From the NCBI GenBank assembly GCA_018060185.1, contig JAGOWQ010000013.1, positions 1-41,219 of the forward strand: a stretch of 41,219 bases of DNA, given 5' to 3'. Shown here piece by piece: positions 34,361 to 41,219 of this stretch. The notes beneath the pieces were generated by a model. The model worked only from the letters and a program-made list of their open reading frames with translations, was not told where the DNA came from and did no database searches. The first letter of the stretch is position 1, and each line of letters begins with the position of its first letter. This DNA is from Leptotrichiaceae bacterium (lineage in GTDB: Bacteria; Fusobacteriota; Fusobacteriia; Fusobacteriales; Leptotrichiaceae). The translations under genes and the position numbers were made by a program.

Positions 34361-36133
34361 TTATAAAATATTCATTATATCTTCTACTATTTGCTCTTTA
34401 TTCAATCTATTATTTTCAAAGAAAACATCATAAGGAATTTCATCAGTAAATTCCTTTTTTGCTCCTACATTTAAGACTTTTACATCTGAATTTCCATAAA
34501 AACTTGAGATTTTAGGACCAAATCCACCTTCTTTTTGCCCACTTTCCAATGTAACAACTAATTTATGATTTTCTTTTAGTTCATTTAAAAGTTTTTCATC
34601 TAGTCCCGTTATAAATCTAGGATTTATTAATGTTGAATTTATTCCATTTTTCTCTTTTAATAGTTCTTTTATTTCTTTTCCTAAATGATAAAATTCTCCA
34701 AGTCCTATTATTGCTACATCTTCTCCTTTTTCAATCACTTTAAATTTATTTAAATCTGAATAATTTTTATCAACCTCTATATCAGAGTATAACACTTCAC
34801 CACCAGGTACTTTTATTATAACAGGATACTCACTTTGATCAATTCCCCAGTCCAACATTGCCAAATATTCTTCTTTTGTTGTAGGTGCTAAATATACTAA
34901 ATTTGGGATATTTGAAACTAAAGGTATATCAAAATATCCTAGATGGGTTACATCATTCATACCTTTTAATGTTCCACCAAATACTAAGACAACAGCAGGG
35001 TTATTGTTAATAGCTAAATCATGTGATAATTGATCATAAGTTCTTTGTAAAAATGTACTAACAACTGCAAATACAGGTTTTGCTCCATTTTTAGCCATTC
35101 CAGATGAAAAAGCAACTGCGTGTTCTTCTGCTATTCCCACATCAACATATTGTTTTCTAAGATCATTTAATCCTTTTCTTTTTTCTTTAAAAAATCCTGC
35201 TGCCATTGGAACACCAGCATTAATAAATGCTATTGTGGAATCTTTTTTCATTTTTTCTATTAAAAAATCATGTGTAATTGTAGCAAAATTTTCTACATCT
35301 TGTGCTTCAGTTTTTGGTTTTCCTGTTTCAGGATCAAAGTTTCCATTATAATGCCAAGTTTCTCTATCTACTTCAGCGTAGTGTAATCCTTTCCCTTTTA
35401 TAGTTTTTATATGCAAAACTACAGGATGATTTGTATCTTTTACACTTTCCAAAATTTCTATTAATTTTTTTATATCATGACCATCATCAACATATTTGTA
35501 ATCTAATCCTAAAGATTTAAAATAGTTATTCGAGGATATTCCTTTTGTTTCTCTTAATTCTCTTAAATTTTTATATAATCCACCATGATTTTCTGCTATA
35601 GATTGATCGTTGTCATTTACTATTATAATCATATTAGTTCCTTGTTCAGATACGCTATTTAACCCTTCAAATGCCAATCCTCCACTTAACGAACCGTCTC
35701 CTATAAGTGCAATTATATTTTCTTTTGTTCCTTTTAAATCTCTTGCTTTTGCAAGTCCTGCAGCAACACTTATCGACGTTGAAGTGTGGCCTACTCTAAA
35801 AAAATCATGTTCACTTTCATCTTGATCTGTGTATCCATTAACTGTTCCAAATTTTTCATCATAAATAAATCCATCTTTTCTACCAGTTAATATTTTATGA
35901 GGATATGCCTGATGAGACACATCAAATATCATTTTATCCACAGGAGAATTAAACACATAATGTAATGCTATTGTCAATTCTACCACTCCAAAATTAGGTC
36001 CTACATGCCCTCCTTTTGGATATTTAGTTAATCTATTTAAAAGTGCTTTTCTAACTTCTTCAGCTAAATTTTCTAATTCCTCTCTATTTAATTTTCTCAA
36101 ATCTTCTGGTTTGTTTATTTTTTCCAGTATCAT
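34361..36133 (-). CDS. dxs: 1-deoxy-D-xylulose-5-phosphate synthase-like transketolase
   Basis: 590 aa. Thiamine-diphosphate site GDGSLSGGLAFEGLN with NDND (146-176), GHTSTSIS before it, the substrate-side DVSHQAYPHK (71-80), and the pyrimidine-domain GIAEEHAVAFSSGMA glutamate. This layout is DXS, which makes deoxyxylulose phosphate for isoprenoids and thiamine/pyridoxal. It is shorter than typical DXS (about 620-640), and GPNFGVVELT replaces the usual SGLGTVELT, a divergent form also seen in Firmicutes, some of which lack the rest of the MEP pathway; another transketolase-like role remains possible. AGAGAGG precedes the ATG. The promoter at 36171-36201 has a MerR-type 19-base spacer. Confidence 0.8.
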   Translation of the reverse strand: MILEKINKPEDLRKLNREELENLAEEVRKALLNRLTKYPKGGHVGPNFGVVELTIALHYVFNSPVDKMIFDVSHQAYPHKILTGRKDGFIYDEKFGTVNGYTDQDESEHDFFRVGHTSTSISVAAGLAKARDLKGTKENIIALIGDGSLSGGLAFEGLNSVSEQGTNMIIIVNDNDQSIAENHGGLYKNLRELRETKGISSNNYFKSLGLDYKYVDDGHDIKKLIEILESVKDTNHPVVLHIKTIKGKGLHYAEVDRETWHYNGNFDPETGKPKTEAQDVENFATITHDFLIEKMKKDSTIAFINAGVPMAAGFFKEKRKGLNDLRKQYVDVGIAEEHAVAFSSGMAKNGAKPVFAVVSTFLQRTYDQLSHDLAINNNPAVVLVFGGTLKGMNDVTHLGYFDIPLVSNIPNLVYLAPTTKEEYLAMLDWGIDQSEYPVIIKVPGGEVLYSDIEVDKNYSDLNKFKVIEKGEDVAIIGLGEFYHLGKEIKELLKEKNGINSTLINPRFITGLDEKLLNELKENHKLVVTLESGQKEGGFGPKISSFYGNSDVKVLNVGAKKEFTDEIPYDVFFENNRLNKEQIVEDIMNIL

Positions 36134-36170
36134 TTTACTACCTCTCTCTCATTTATTTTTATTTTACATT

Positions 36171-36201
36171 ATTTTATCATATGAAGTTAACTCCAGGTCA
36201 A
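36171..36201 (-). promoter_or_regulatory. MerR-type promoter of the DXS-like gene
   Basis: TTGACC (36201-36196), 19-base spacer, TAAAAT (36176-36171), with the dyad GGAGTTAACTTC (core AGTTAACT) centred in the spacer. Long spacers with a central dyad are the hallmark of MerR-family activation. The same GAGTTAACT core is in the aldo/keto reductase promoter at 40670-40700. Confidence 0.7.
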
Positions 36202-36270
36202 TACTTTTTTTAAAATTTTTATTTAATTAATTTTATATTATTAACTTTTAAATTTCATAACCTTACTTTT

Positions 36271-37542
36271 TTATATAATATTTTTAAGTATATTTTTCTT
36301 TCTATCGCATATCGCTATTGAAATAAATATTAATGATACTCCTACCATTACTCCTGAAAGAAGAAATGCAAGTTTATAAGATTTTGTAAAATCATATATA
36401 AATCCAATAATTGATATTGAAAGTGCAGAACCTACATTTGCTATGAAAGAAGTTATAGGAAAGACACTCATATATTTTTCTACCCCAAAAAAGTAACTTG
36501 TTAATAAAGAAATTGAAACAGCTGCTATACCATAGCAAGCTCCAAATAAAAATGCTCCTATTATTAAAAACATAAATTTATTTCCTAAAAATAATAATAT
36601 AATTCCTGTTAAAATTGACAATATCAAAACAGAAGTTGCCCTTATTGGTCCTATTTTATCACTTAAAATTCCTACTAATAATTTTGAAATAATATTCCCC
36701 ATCATTCCTGAAGACAGAATTATAGCCCCTATACTCTCACTATAACCTAAAGATACGGAATATCCAGAAAAATGTTGTGGAACACCTGTAAGAAAACAAA
36801 TAAAAATACTAAAAAAAATCATATTAATAAGAGTAATTTTAGAGTAAAATATTTTTTCTTCTTTTTTATTATTTTTATTTTCTAAAATTTTTGTTGAGTT
36901 GTTTTCATACGAATCATCTTCATAGGGCTGTAAACCTTCTTCTATTGGATTTATTTTAAAAGGATATATGATAGCGGGTAAACATAACATGAATAAAATT
37001 ATTGATTTTATAACATACCCGATCTGCCAGCCCCAAATTTCAATACATTTTGCTAATAATGGTGAAATAAAAACTCCTATTAACCCACTACATGAAAATA
37101 CTATACTCATTGCAAGCCCATTTTTCTTTATAAACCATCTATTAATAATAATTGAAATAGGGACATTTGAATACATTGAAGTAGAAAAACCCCTTACAGC
37201 ACCTAAAATATAAAATAGTGAAACACTTTTAACCATTCCCATCATTGCAGTAGAAATTGTTGACATTATTACTCCTACTATAAGTATTTTTTTATATGAT
37301 ATTATTTTAACCATTTTAGGTATTAATAGAGATGAAAAAGCCATAACTAATGTGAAAATCGTCATATGAAACGAAAAAACTCCTTTTAAAATGTTTAAAT
37401 TTTTTGAAACAGGATTATAAAAAACTCCAGACGTATTAAATGAAATACCTATTGCAGCCCCAGCTAGCCCACAACATATAATAACTATATTCCAATGTTT
37501 TTCCTTATTATTAATCTTTTCAATTATTTTTTCTAATTTCAT
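36271..37542 (-). CDS. Major facilitator superfamily transporter (OFA/monocarboxylate-like)
   Basis: 423 aa with about twelve hydrophobic helices and a central charged loop (about 200-225, rich in Asn/Lys/Glu). GILSDKIGPIRA is the helix 8-9 MFS motif. The N-terminal FNTSGVFYNPVSKNLNI and VRGFSTSMYSNVPISIIINRWF resemble oxalate/formate and monocarboxylate antiporter groups. Substrate unknown. GGGGAAA precedes the ATG. It sits alone between the SorC terminator and the dxs promoter. Confidence 0.85.
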   Translation of the reverse strand: MKLEKIIEKINNKEKHWNIVIICCGLAGAAIGISFNTSGVFYNPVSKNLNILKGVFSFHMTIFTLVMAFSSLLIPKMVKIISYKKILIVGVIMSTISTAMMGMVKSVSLFYILGAVRGFSTSMYSNVPISIIINRWFIKKNGLAMSIVFSCSGLIGVFISPLLAKCIEIWGWQIGYVIKSIILFMLCLPAIIYPFKINPIEEGLQPYEDDSYENNSTKILENKNNKKEEKIFYSKITLINMIFFSIFICFLTGVPQHFSGYSVSLGYSESIGAIILSSGMMGNIISKLLVGILSDKIGPIRATSVLILSILTGIILLFLGNKFMFLIIGAFLFGACYGIAAVSISLLTSYFFGVEKYMSVFPITSFIANVGSALSISIIGFIYDFTKSYKLAFLLSGVMVGVSLIFISIAICDRKKNILKNII

Positions 37543-37617
37543 TTATTTCCCCTATCTATTTTTTAAACTTTTATTTTCTAAAGCAAATCACAGATTTCTA
37601 TGATACTATTTACGAAT

Positions 37618-37661
37618 AAAAGGATTAATACAATTTCTAACAACCTTGAATTAATCCTTTT
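37618..37661 (-). terminator. Terminator after the SorC regulator
   Basis: Perfect 12-bp stem AAAAGGATTAAT / ATTAATCCTTTT with a 20-base loop, about 42 bases past the sorC-type stop; CCTTTTATTC follows on the minus strand. Confidence 0.7.
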
Positions 37662-37703
37662 TTATATTTTTAAATATCTTTTTATATTAATTTCTGACTA
37701 ATT

Positions 37704-38675
37704 TTATATTTTTTTATCATATTCTAACATATCCATAGCTATTTCTGACGTTGTAATTAATTCATTGTAAAACTTTTTTCTGGCAGCCTTTACCATTACT
37801 TCCAGTTTATATTTACCAATAGAAACTAGTATTCTATGTTTAGTATTAAATATATCTTCTATACTAGTTGAAATTAATTTTTTATTTAAATCGATATCGG
37901 CAATATCACCATTTTTATCTAGTACATAACCATATATACTTCCTATACAATTTTTAATTTCACTTTTGTCTTTTTCTGTTAAATAAGGTTCTACACTTTT
38001 TTTGAACATAGGAAGATTAGAATTTCCACTTATTCCACTTAATATTATATCCATTTTTTTAGTTAACTCTAAAGCTTCTTTTACCACAGGTTCTTCTAAT
38101 AAAAGTCTTTTTAATTCACTATTCCCAACATATATAGGTGCCATAAAATATTTATAACTTCCCCTATAAGTAGATGCCATCATAGATATAAGTTTTCTTG
38201 AATCTATTTCAGGATTTATGAGACCTGAATATCCTGTAAGTTCTACTACTTTAATAGGGTATCTTGTTGACGGCTTTAAATGACTAATTACACTATGTGC
38301 CATTTTACCCCATGTTACACCTATAACACTATTGTGCTTTAATAAAGAACTAAAATATTCTGCTCCTGTTTTTCCTATTGAATTAATTCCCTCAATATAA
38401 CCTAAATACTGATTATTTATAATCAAAACTTCATTCAATTCAAATCTATTTTTTAATTCTTCTTCTAAAAGTTTATTTCTTTCATTAGAATAATTTATTT
38501 TTATTTCTACTATTTGTTCATTTAAAGCATCTTGTAAAAGTTTTGCTACTTTAAACCTATTAGTATCAAAATAATTAGCAATTTCAGTTTGTGTTTTTCC
38601 CTCTTTATAATACATTTCGGCTATTTGAGTTAATAATTCATAACGTTCTTTACTATCTATATTGTCCATTTCCAT
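37704..38675 (-). CDS. SorC/DeoR-family sugar-binding transcriptional regulator
   Basis: 323 aa. The N-terminal helix-turn-helix (residues 10-50, AEMYYKEGKTQTEIANYFDT and RFKVAKLLQDAL) is followed by the SorC sugar-phosphate-binding domain with VIGVTWGKMAHSVISHL (about 117-133), LVSIGKYKLEVMVKAA and a C-terminal LITTSEIAMDML. These regulators respond to phosphorylated sugars or polyols. The gene lies 23 bases after the SDR gene and is probably co-transcribed from the promoter at 39499-39527. Start taken at 38675; an ATG two codons later is further from the weak AAAGG site. Confidence 0.93.
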   Translation of the reverse strand: MEMDNIDSKERYELLTQIAEMYYKEGKTQTEIANYFDTNRFKVAKLLQDALNEQIVEIKINYSNERNKLLEEELKNRFELNEVLIINNQYLGYIEGINSIGKTGAEYFSSLLKHNSVIGVTWGKMAHSVISHLKPSTRYPIKVVELTGYSGLINPEIDSRKLISMMASTYRGSYKYFMAPIYVGNSELKRLLLEEPVVKEALELTKKMDIILSGISGNSNLPMFKKSVEPYLTEKDKSEIKNCIGSIYGYVLDKNGDIADIDLNKKLISTSIEDIFNTKHRILVSIGKYKLEVMVKAARKKFYNELITTSEIAMDMLEYDKKI

Positions 38676-38698
38676 ATTATTTTCTGCCTTTCAGTAAT

Positions 38699-39457
38699 TT
38701 ATTCCCTATGAAATCTAAAGCCTGTGGCTTGTTTTGTTGCCATTACAGTTACATCAGATATTTGAACATGTTTAGGTTGATTTGCAACATAAAGAGTAAC
38801 ATCTGCTATATCTTCTGCTTTCAATGCTTCTATGCCATTATAAACATTTTCTGCTCTTTCTTTATTCCCATGAAATCTAACTTCACTAAAATCTGTTTTT
38901 ACTATGCCAGGCTGTATAGTAGATACTTTTATATTTTTATCTATCGTGTCTATTCTAATTCCATCACTTAAATATCTAACTGCTGCTTTTGTTGCACAAT
39001 AAACAGCAGCTCCTCCGTAAGAATAAATTCCTGCTGTTGAGCCTATATTTATTATATGCCCTGTATCATTTTGTACCATATTAGGGATAACTTCACGACT
39101 TACATATAAAAGTCCTTTTATGTTAGTATCTATCATTATTTCAATATCCATTATATTATAATCTTGAAATTTATCAAGACCAAGCGCTAAACCTGCATTA
39201 TTTACAAGAATGTCAATTTTTTTTACTTCTTTTAATATAGTATCTACAATTTTTTTTACTTCATCATATTTTGTAACATCCAATTGATAAATATGTACAT
39301 TTACTCCGTATCTTCTCTCAATATCTGATTTTATTTCAATTAATTTTTCTTTTCTTCTAGCACATAATATTAAATCATCTCCATTTTTCCCAAAAGAATA
39401 TGCTATTGATTTTCCTATTCCACTTGAAGCTCCGGTTATAAATATATTTCTTGACAT
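38699..39457 (-). CDS. Short-chain dehydrogenase/reductase, 3-hydroxyacid type (YdfG-like)
   Basis: 252 aa. NAD(P) loop TGASSGIG (8-15), NNAG (86-89) and the catalytic Ser140, Tyr153 and Lys157 (YCATK). ARRKEKL after the second strand favours NADP. PGIVKTDFSEVRFHGNKE and the C-terminal TVMATKQATGFRFHRE match YdfG-type serine/3-hydroxyacid dehydrogenases that act on 3-hydroxy acids such as L-allo-threonine; exact substrate inferred. AAGGAGA precedes the ATG, with a very good promoter upstream and the SorC regulator directly downstream. Confidence 0.93.
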   Translation of the reverse strand: MSRNIFITGASSGIGKSIAYSFGKNGDDLILCARRKEKLIEIKSDIERRYGVNVHIYQLDVTKYDEVKKIVDTILKEVKKIDILVNNAGLALGLDKFQDYNIMDIEIMIDTNIKGLLYVSREVIPNMVQNDTGHIINIGSTAGIYSYGGAAVYCATKAAVRYLSDGIRIDTIDKNIKVSTIQPGIVKTDFSEVRFHGNKERAENVYNGIEALKAEDIADVTLYVANQPKHVQISDVTVMATKQATGFRFHRE

Positions 39458-39498
39458 ATATTCTCATCTCCTTTTTAATTAAACTTATACTTAATATT

Positions 39499-39527
39499 AT
39501 TCTACCTTATTTTCTGTAATAATTCAA
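39499..39527 (-). promoter_or_regulatory. Promoter of the SDR-SorC genes
   Basis: TTGAAT (39527-39522), exact 17-base spacer, TAGAAT (39504-39499), 41 bases upstream of the SDR start and just past the aldo/keto reductase terminator. Confidence 0.8.
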
Positions 39528-39536
39528 ATATAAAAA

Positions 39537-39620
39537 ACAACTATCTCAAAAATGATATAATAAATTTAATATATAAATTTGTAATTACTATATAAAAAAT
39601 TAAATTATTGAAATAGTTGT
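39537..39620 (-). terminator. Long-loop hairpin after the aldo/keto reductase
   Basis: ACAACTATTTCA pairs with TGAGATAGTTGT (12 bp, one G-T pair) around a loop of about 60 bases that has smaller AT-only stems, followed on the minus strand by six U. Candidate terminator; the large loop lowers confidence. Confidence 0.5.
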
Positions 39621-39643
39621 AATCTATATTTGAAGTTATTTTA

Positions 39644-40627
39644 TTATATTGCACCAACAACTTTGTGAGGTACATAAACTTCTTCAAGGTAATTTATATC
39701 TTCTTCTGATAATTTTAAATTTAAAGCTGAAACAGCTGTTTCTAAATGTGAAAATTTAGTTGCTCCAATTATTGGAGAAACAACTTGATCCTTTTTAAAT
39801 AGCCACGAAAGAGCCACTTCTGCCCTTTGAACATTATATTTTTCTGCTATTTCCTTTACTCTTTCTATTACTATTTTATCCTGTTCTAAAGAACCATCAT
39901 ATTTCATTCTAGCTATTTCGTCAGTATTTCCTCTTAAAGTAGTTTCTGTTAAATCTCTAGTAAGTCTCCCACCAGCTAGTGGGCTGTAAGGAGTCAAAGC
40001 TATTTTCTGATCTTTACATAATGGAATCATTTCTCTTTCTTCTTCTCTATATAATAAATTATAGTGATTTTGCATAGAAACAAACTTAGTCCAACCATTT
40101 TTTTCAGCAATAAATTGAGCTTTTTGGAACTGCCATGCAAACATAGCTGAAGCTCCTATATATCTTGCTTTTCCAGATTTAACTACATCATTAAGAGCAG
40201 ACATTGTTTCTTCAATAGGAGTATTATAATCCCAACGATGAGTTATATATAAATCTATAAAATCTGTTTCTAGCCTATTCAAACTATTATCTATTTCATT
40301 CATAATATGTTTTCTTGATAACCCACTTGAATTAGCTCTATCCTTTTTCATTGTATTAAAAACTTTAGTGGCAATTACTATTTCATCCCTTTGAGCAAAG
40401 TCTTTCAATGCTTTTCCTAGTATTTTTTCACTTTCTCCCAATGAGTAAGAATTAGCCGTATCAAAAAAATTAATTCCTAATTCTAGTGCTTTTTTTATAA
40501 TTTCACGACTTTCATTTTCATTTAATACCCATTTATGAATCCATTTATCAGGATCTCCAAAACCCATAGCTCCTAAGCAAATTCTAGATACGTCCATTCC
40601 TGTGTTTCCAAATTTTACATATTCCAT
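39644..40627 (-). CDS. Aldo/keto reductase
   Basis: 327-aa NADPH-dependent reductase with the AKR tetrad Asp56, Tyr61, Lys88 and His130 (FDTANSY, ATKV, ITHRW) and the C-terminal SPIIGATKFSHLE cofactor block. It resembles YajO/Gcy-type bacterial AKRs that reduce aldehydes and small ketones. ATG at 40627 is used because GAGGGAT precedes it at proper distance; an in-frame ATG 18 bases upstream would place that site inside the gene. It has a MerR-type promoter (40670-40700), which fits control by an aldehyde-, oxidant- or electrophile-sensing regulator encoded elsewhere. Confidence 0.95.
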   Translation of the reverse strand: MEYVKFGNTGMDVSRICLGAMGFGDPDKWIHKWVLNENESREIIKKALELGINFFDTANSYSLGESEKILGKALKDFAQRDEIVIATKVFNTMKKDRANSSGLSRKHIMNEIDNSLNRLETDFIDLYITHRWDYNTPIEETMSALNDVVKSGKARYIGASAMFAWQFQKAQFIAEKNGWTKFVSMQNHYNLLYREEEREMIPLCKDQKIALTPYSPLAGGRLTRDLTETTLRGNTDEIARMKYDGSLEQDKIVIERVKEIAEKYNVQRAEVALSWLFKKDQVVSPIIGATKFSHLETAVSALNLKLSEEDINYLEEVYVPHKVVGAI

Positions 40628-40669
40628 AGTTATCCCTCTTTTCATATTATAAATATCATTCCGCTATTA

Positions 40670-40700
40670 ATTATAACATATAGAGTTAACTCTAAGTGAA
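40670..40700 (-). promoter_or_regulatory. MerR-type promoter of the aldo/keto reductase
   Basis: TTCACT (40700-40695), 19-base spacer, TATAAT (40675-40670). The spacer contains a perfect 14-bp palindrome TAGAGTTAACTCTA (40681-40694), the position and form bound by MerR-family activators. Confidence 0.82.
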
Positions 40701-40716
40701 GTTTTTTTTAAATATT

Positions 40717-41219
40717 TTATATTTTTTTTAGCTCCATAGAAAATAATTTTCCATTTTCAACATAATGATCTGCATTATCTTTCAAATGTTTTATTTCTTC
40801 CTCTGACAATTTTCTAACTATTTTTGCAGGGCTTCCTAGTATTAAAACTCCATCTTCTGTCGGAATAGAATGTGTGACAAGTGAATTAGCACCAATCATA
40901 CAATTTTTTCCAATTTTTGTTCTATTTAACACTGTGCTACCCATTCCTACTATTGTATTATCTCCAACTGAACAACTATGTATTATTACATTATGCCCAA
41001 CTGTAACATTTTCTCCTATTACACATGGAATCCCAAGATCTGTATGTACTGTCACATTATCTTGAATATTACTATTTTTTCCAATTATAATTTTTTCAAT
41101 ATCACCTCTTAAAACTGCCCCAAACCATATATTTACACCGTCAGATAATTCTACATCCCCTATTACATCTGCACTTTCTGCTATATAAACTTTACCATTG
41201 ATTTTTGGCTCTTTATCCC
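40717..41219 (-). CDS. Gamma-carbonic-anhydrase-like hexapeptide protein, N-terminus cut by the window
   Basis: At least 166 residues in frame, open to the window edge; the real start lies outside. The sequence reads VYIAESADVIGDVELSDGV, NIWFGAVLRGDIEKIIIGKN, SNIQDNVTVHTD, then VTVGHNVIIHSCSVGDNTIVGMG and GSPAKIVRKLSEEE. This is the YrdA/CaiE/PaaY gamma-class pattern. The three zinc-ligand His (HTD, VGH, IIH) and the catalytic-side Arg/Asp of LRGD are present, so metal binding is likely; carbonic anhydrase activity is not proven for this subgroup. A GTG at 41055 is inside the conserved domain and is not the start. Confidence 0.92.
   Translation of the reverse strand, partial: DKEPKINGKVYIAESADVIGDVELSDGVNIWFGAVLRGDIEKIIIGKNSNIQDNVTVHTDLGIPCVIGENVTVGHNVIIHSCSVGDNTIVGMGSTVLNRTKIGKNCMIGANSLVTHSIPTEDGVLILGSPAKIVRKLSEEEIKHLKDNADHYVENGKLFSMELKKI

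Noticed and set aside
41053..41055. GTG start for the last gene
   Set aside because: The frame stays open and matches the gamma-carbonic anhydrase family well upstream to the window edge.

Overview
The window is very AT-rich and gene-dense, with nearly all genes on the minus strand. Gene content and order (rimP-nusA-fused ylxR/ylxQ-infB-rbfA followed by recJ-tig-clpP-clpX, FabV as enoyl reductase, secreted proteins with signal peptides, a large-type SRP RNA) suggest a low-GC anaerobe or facultative anaerobe of the Fusobacteriota, most like the Leptotrichiaceae/Streptobacillus/Sneathia group. This taxonomic call is an inference from protein flavour and base composition, not a database result.

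Layout. 1-9490: one long minus-strand run for translation and proteostasis, from a strong promoter at 9462-9490 through rimP, nusA, ylxR-ylxQ, infB, rbfA, recJ, tig and clpP into a clpX that carries a frameshift. infB contains 13 tandem 39-bp repeats, and the leader before rimP contains a terminator-like hairpin. 9598-13649: HAD phosphatase, 2-hydroxyacid dehydrogenase, HIRAN-domain protein and a siroheme reductase, apparently one operon. 13962-17193: a small secreted protein followed by secA, from one good promoter. 17253-18510: fabV on the plus strand, with a bidirectional terminator against a second siroheme reductase (18616-20190). 20344-21913: a queuosine-precursor salvage operon (YhhQ transporter plus a QueL-like radical SAM protein) behind a candidate preQ1-I riboswitch. 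22128-24440: a small exported protein, a GNAT-CDF fusion metal exporter and the SRP RNA gene. 24418-30846: a spherulin-4/GH135-like secreted protein, nitroreductase, then housekeeping genes (nfo, TrmH family, HIT, rpiB, thioesterase, khpA, DUF4911, rsmA, hpt). 30993-34327: an exported alpha/beta hydrolase, acetyltransferase and cyclophilin-like lipoprotein divergent from a LysR regulator. 34361-41219: a DXS-like enzyme, MFS transporter, SorC regulator, SDR, aldo/keto reductase and a partial gamma-carbonic anhydrase.

The most interesting points are: the preQ1 riboswitch with mutually exclusive hairpins in front of the salvage genes; an exported small ORF plus mRNA hairpin just before secA, which resembles a SecM-type arrangement; the GNAT-CDF fusion whose metal-site residues match manganese exporters; two promoters with 19-bp spacers and GTTAAC-centred dyads typical of MerR-family control (dxs-like gene and aldo/keto reductase); the RDG/NRN repeat region in IF-2; and the 2-base lesion in clpX. 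No CRISPR array, insertion sequence, prophage, rRNA or tRNA gene was seen.
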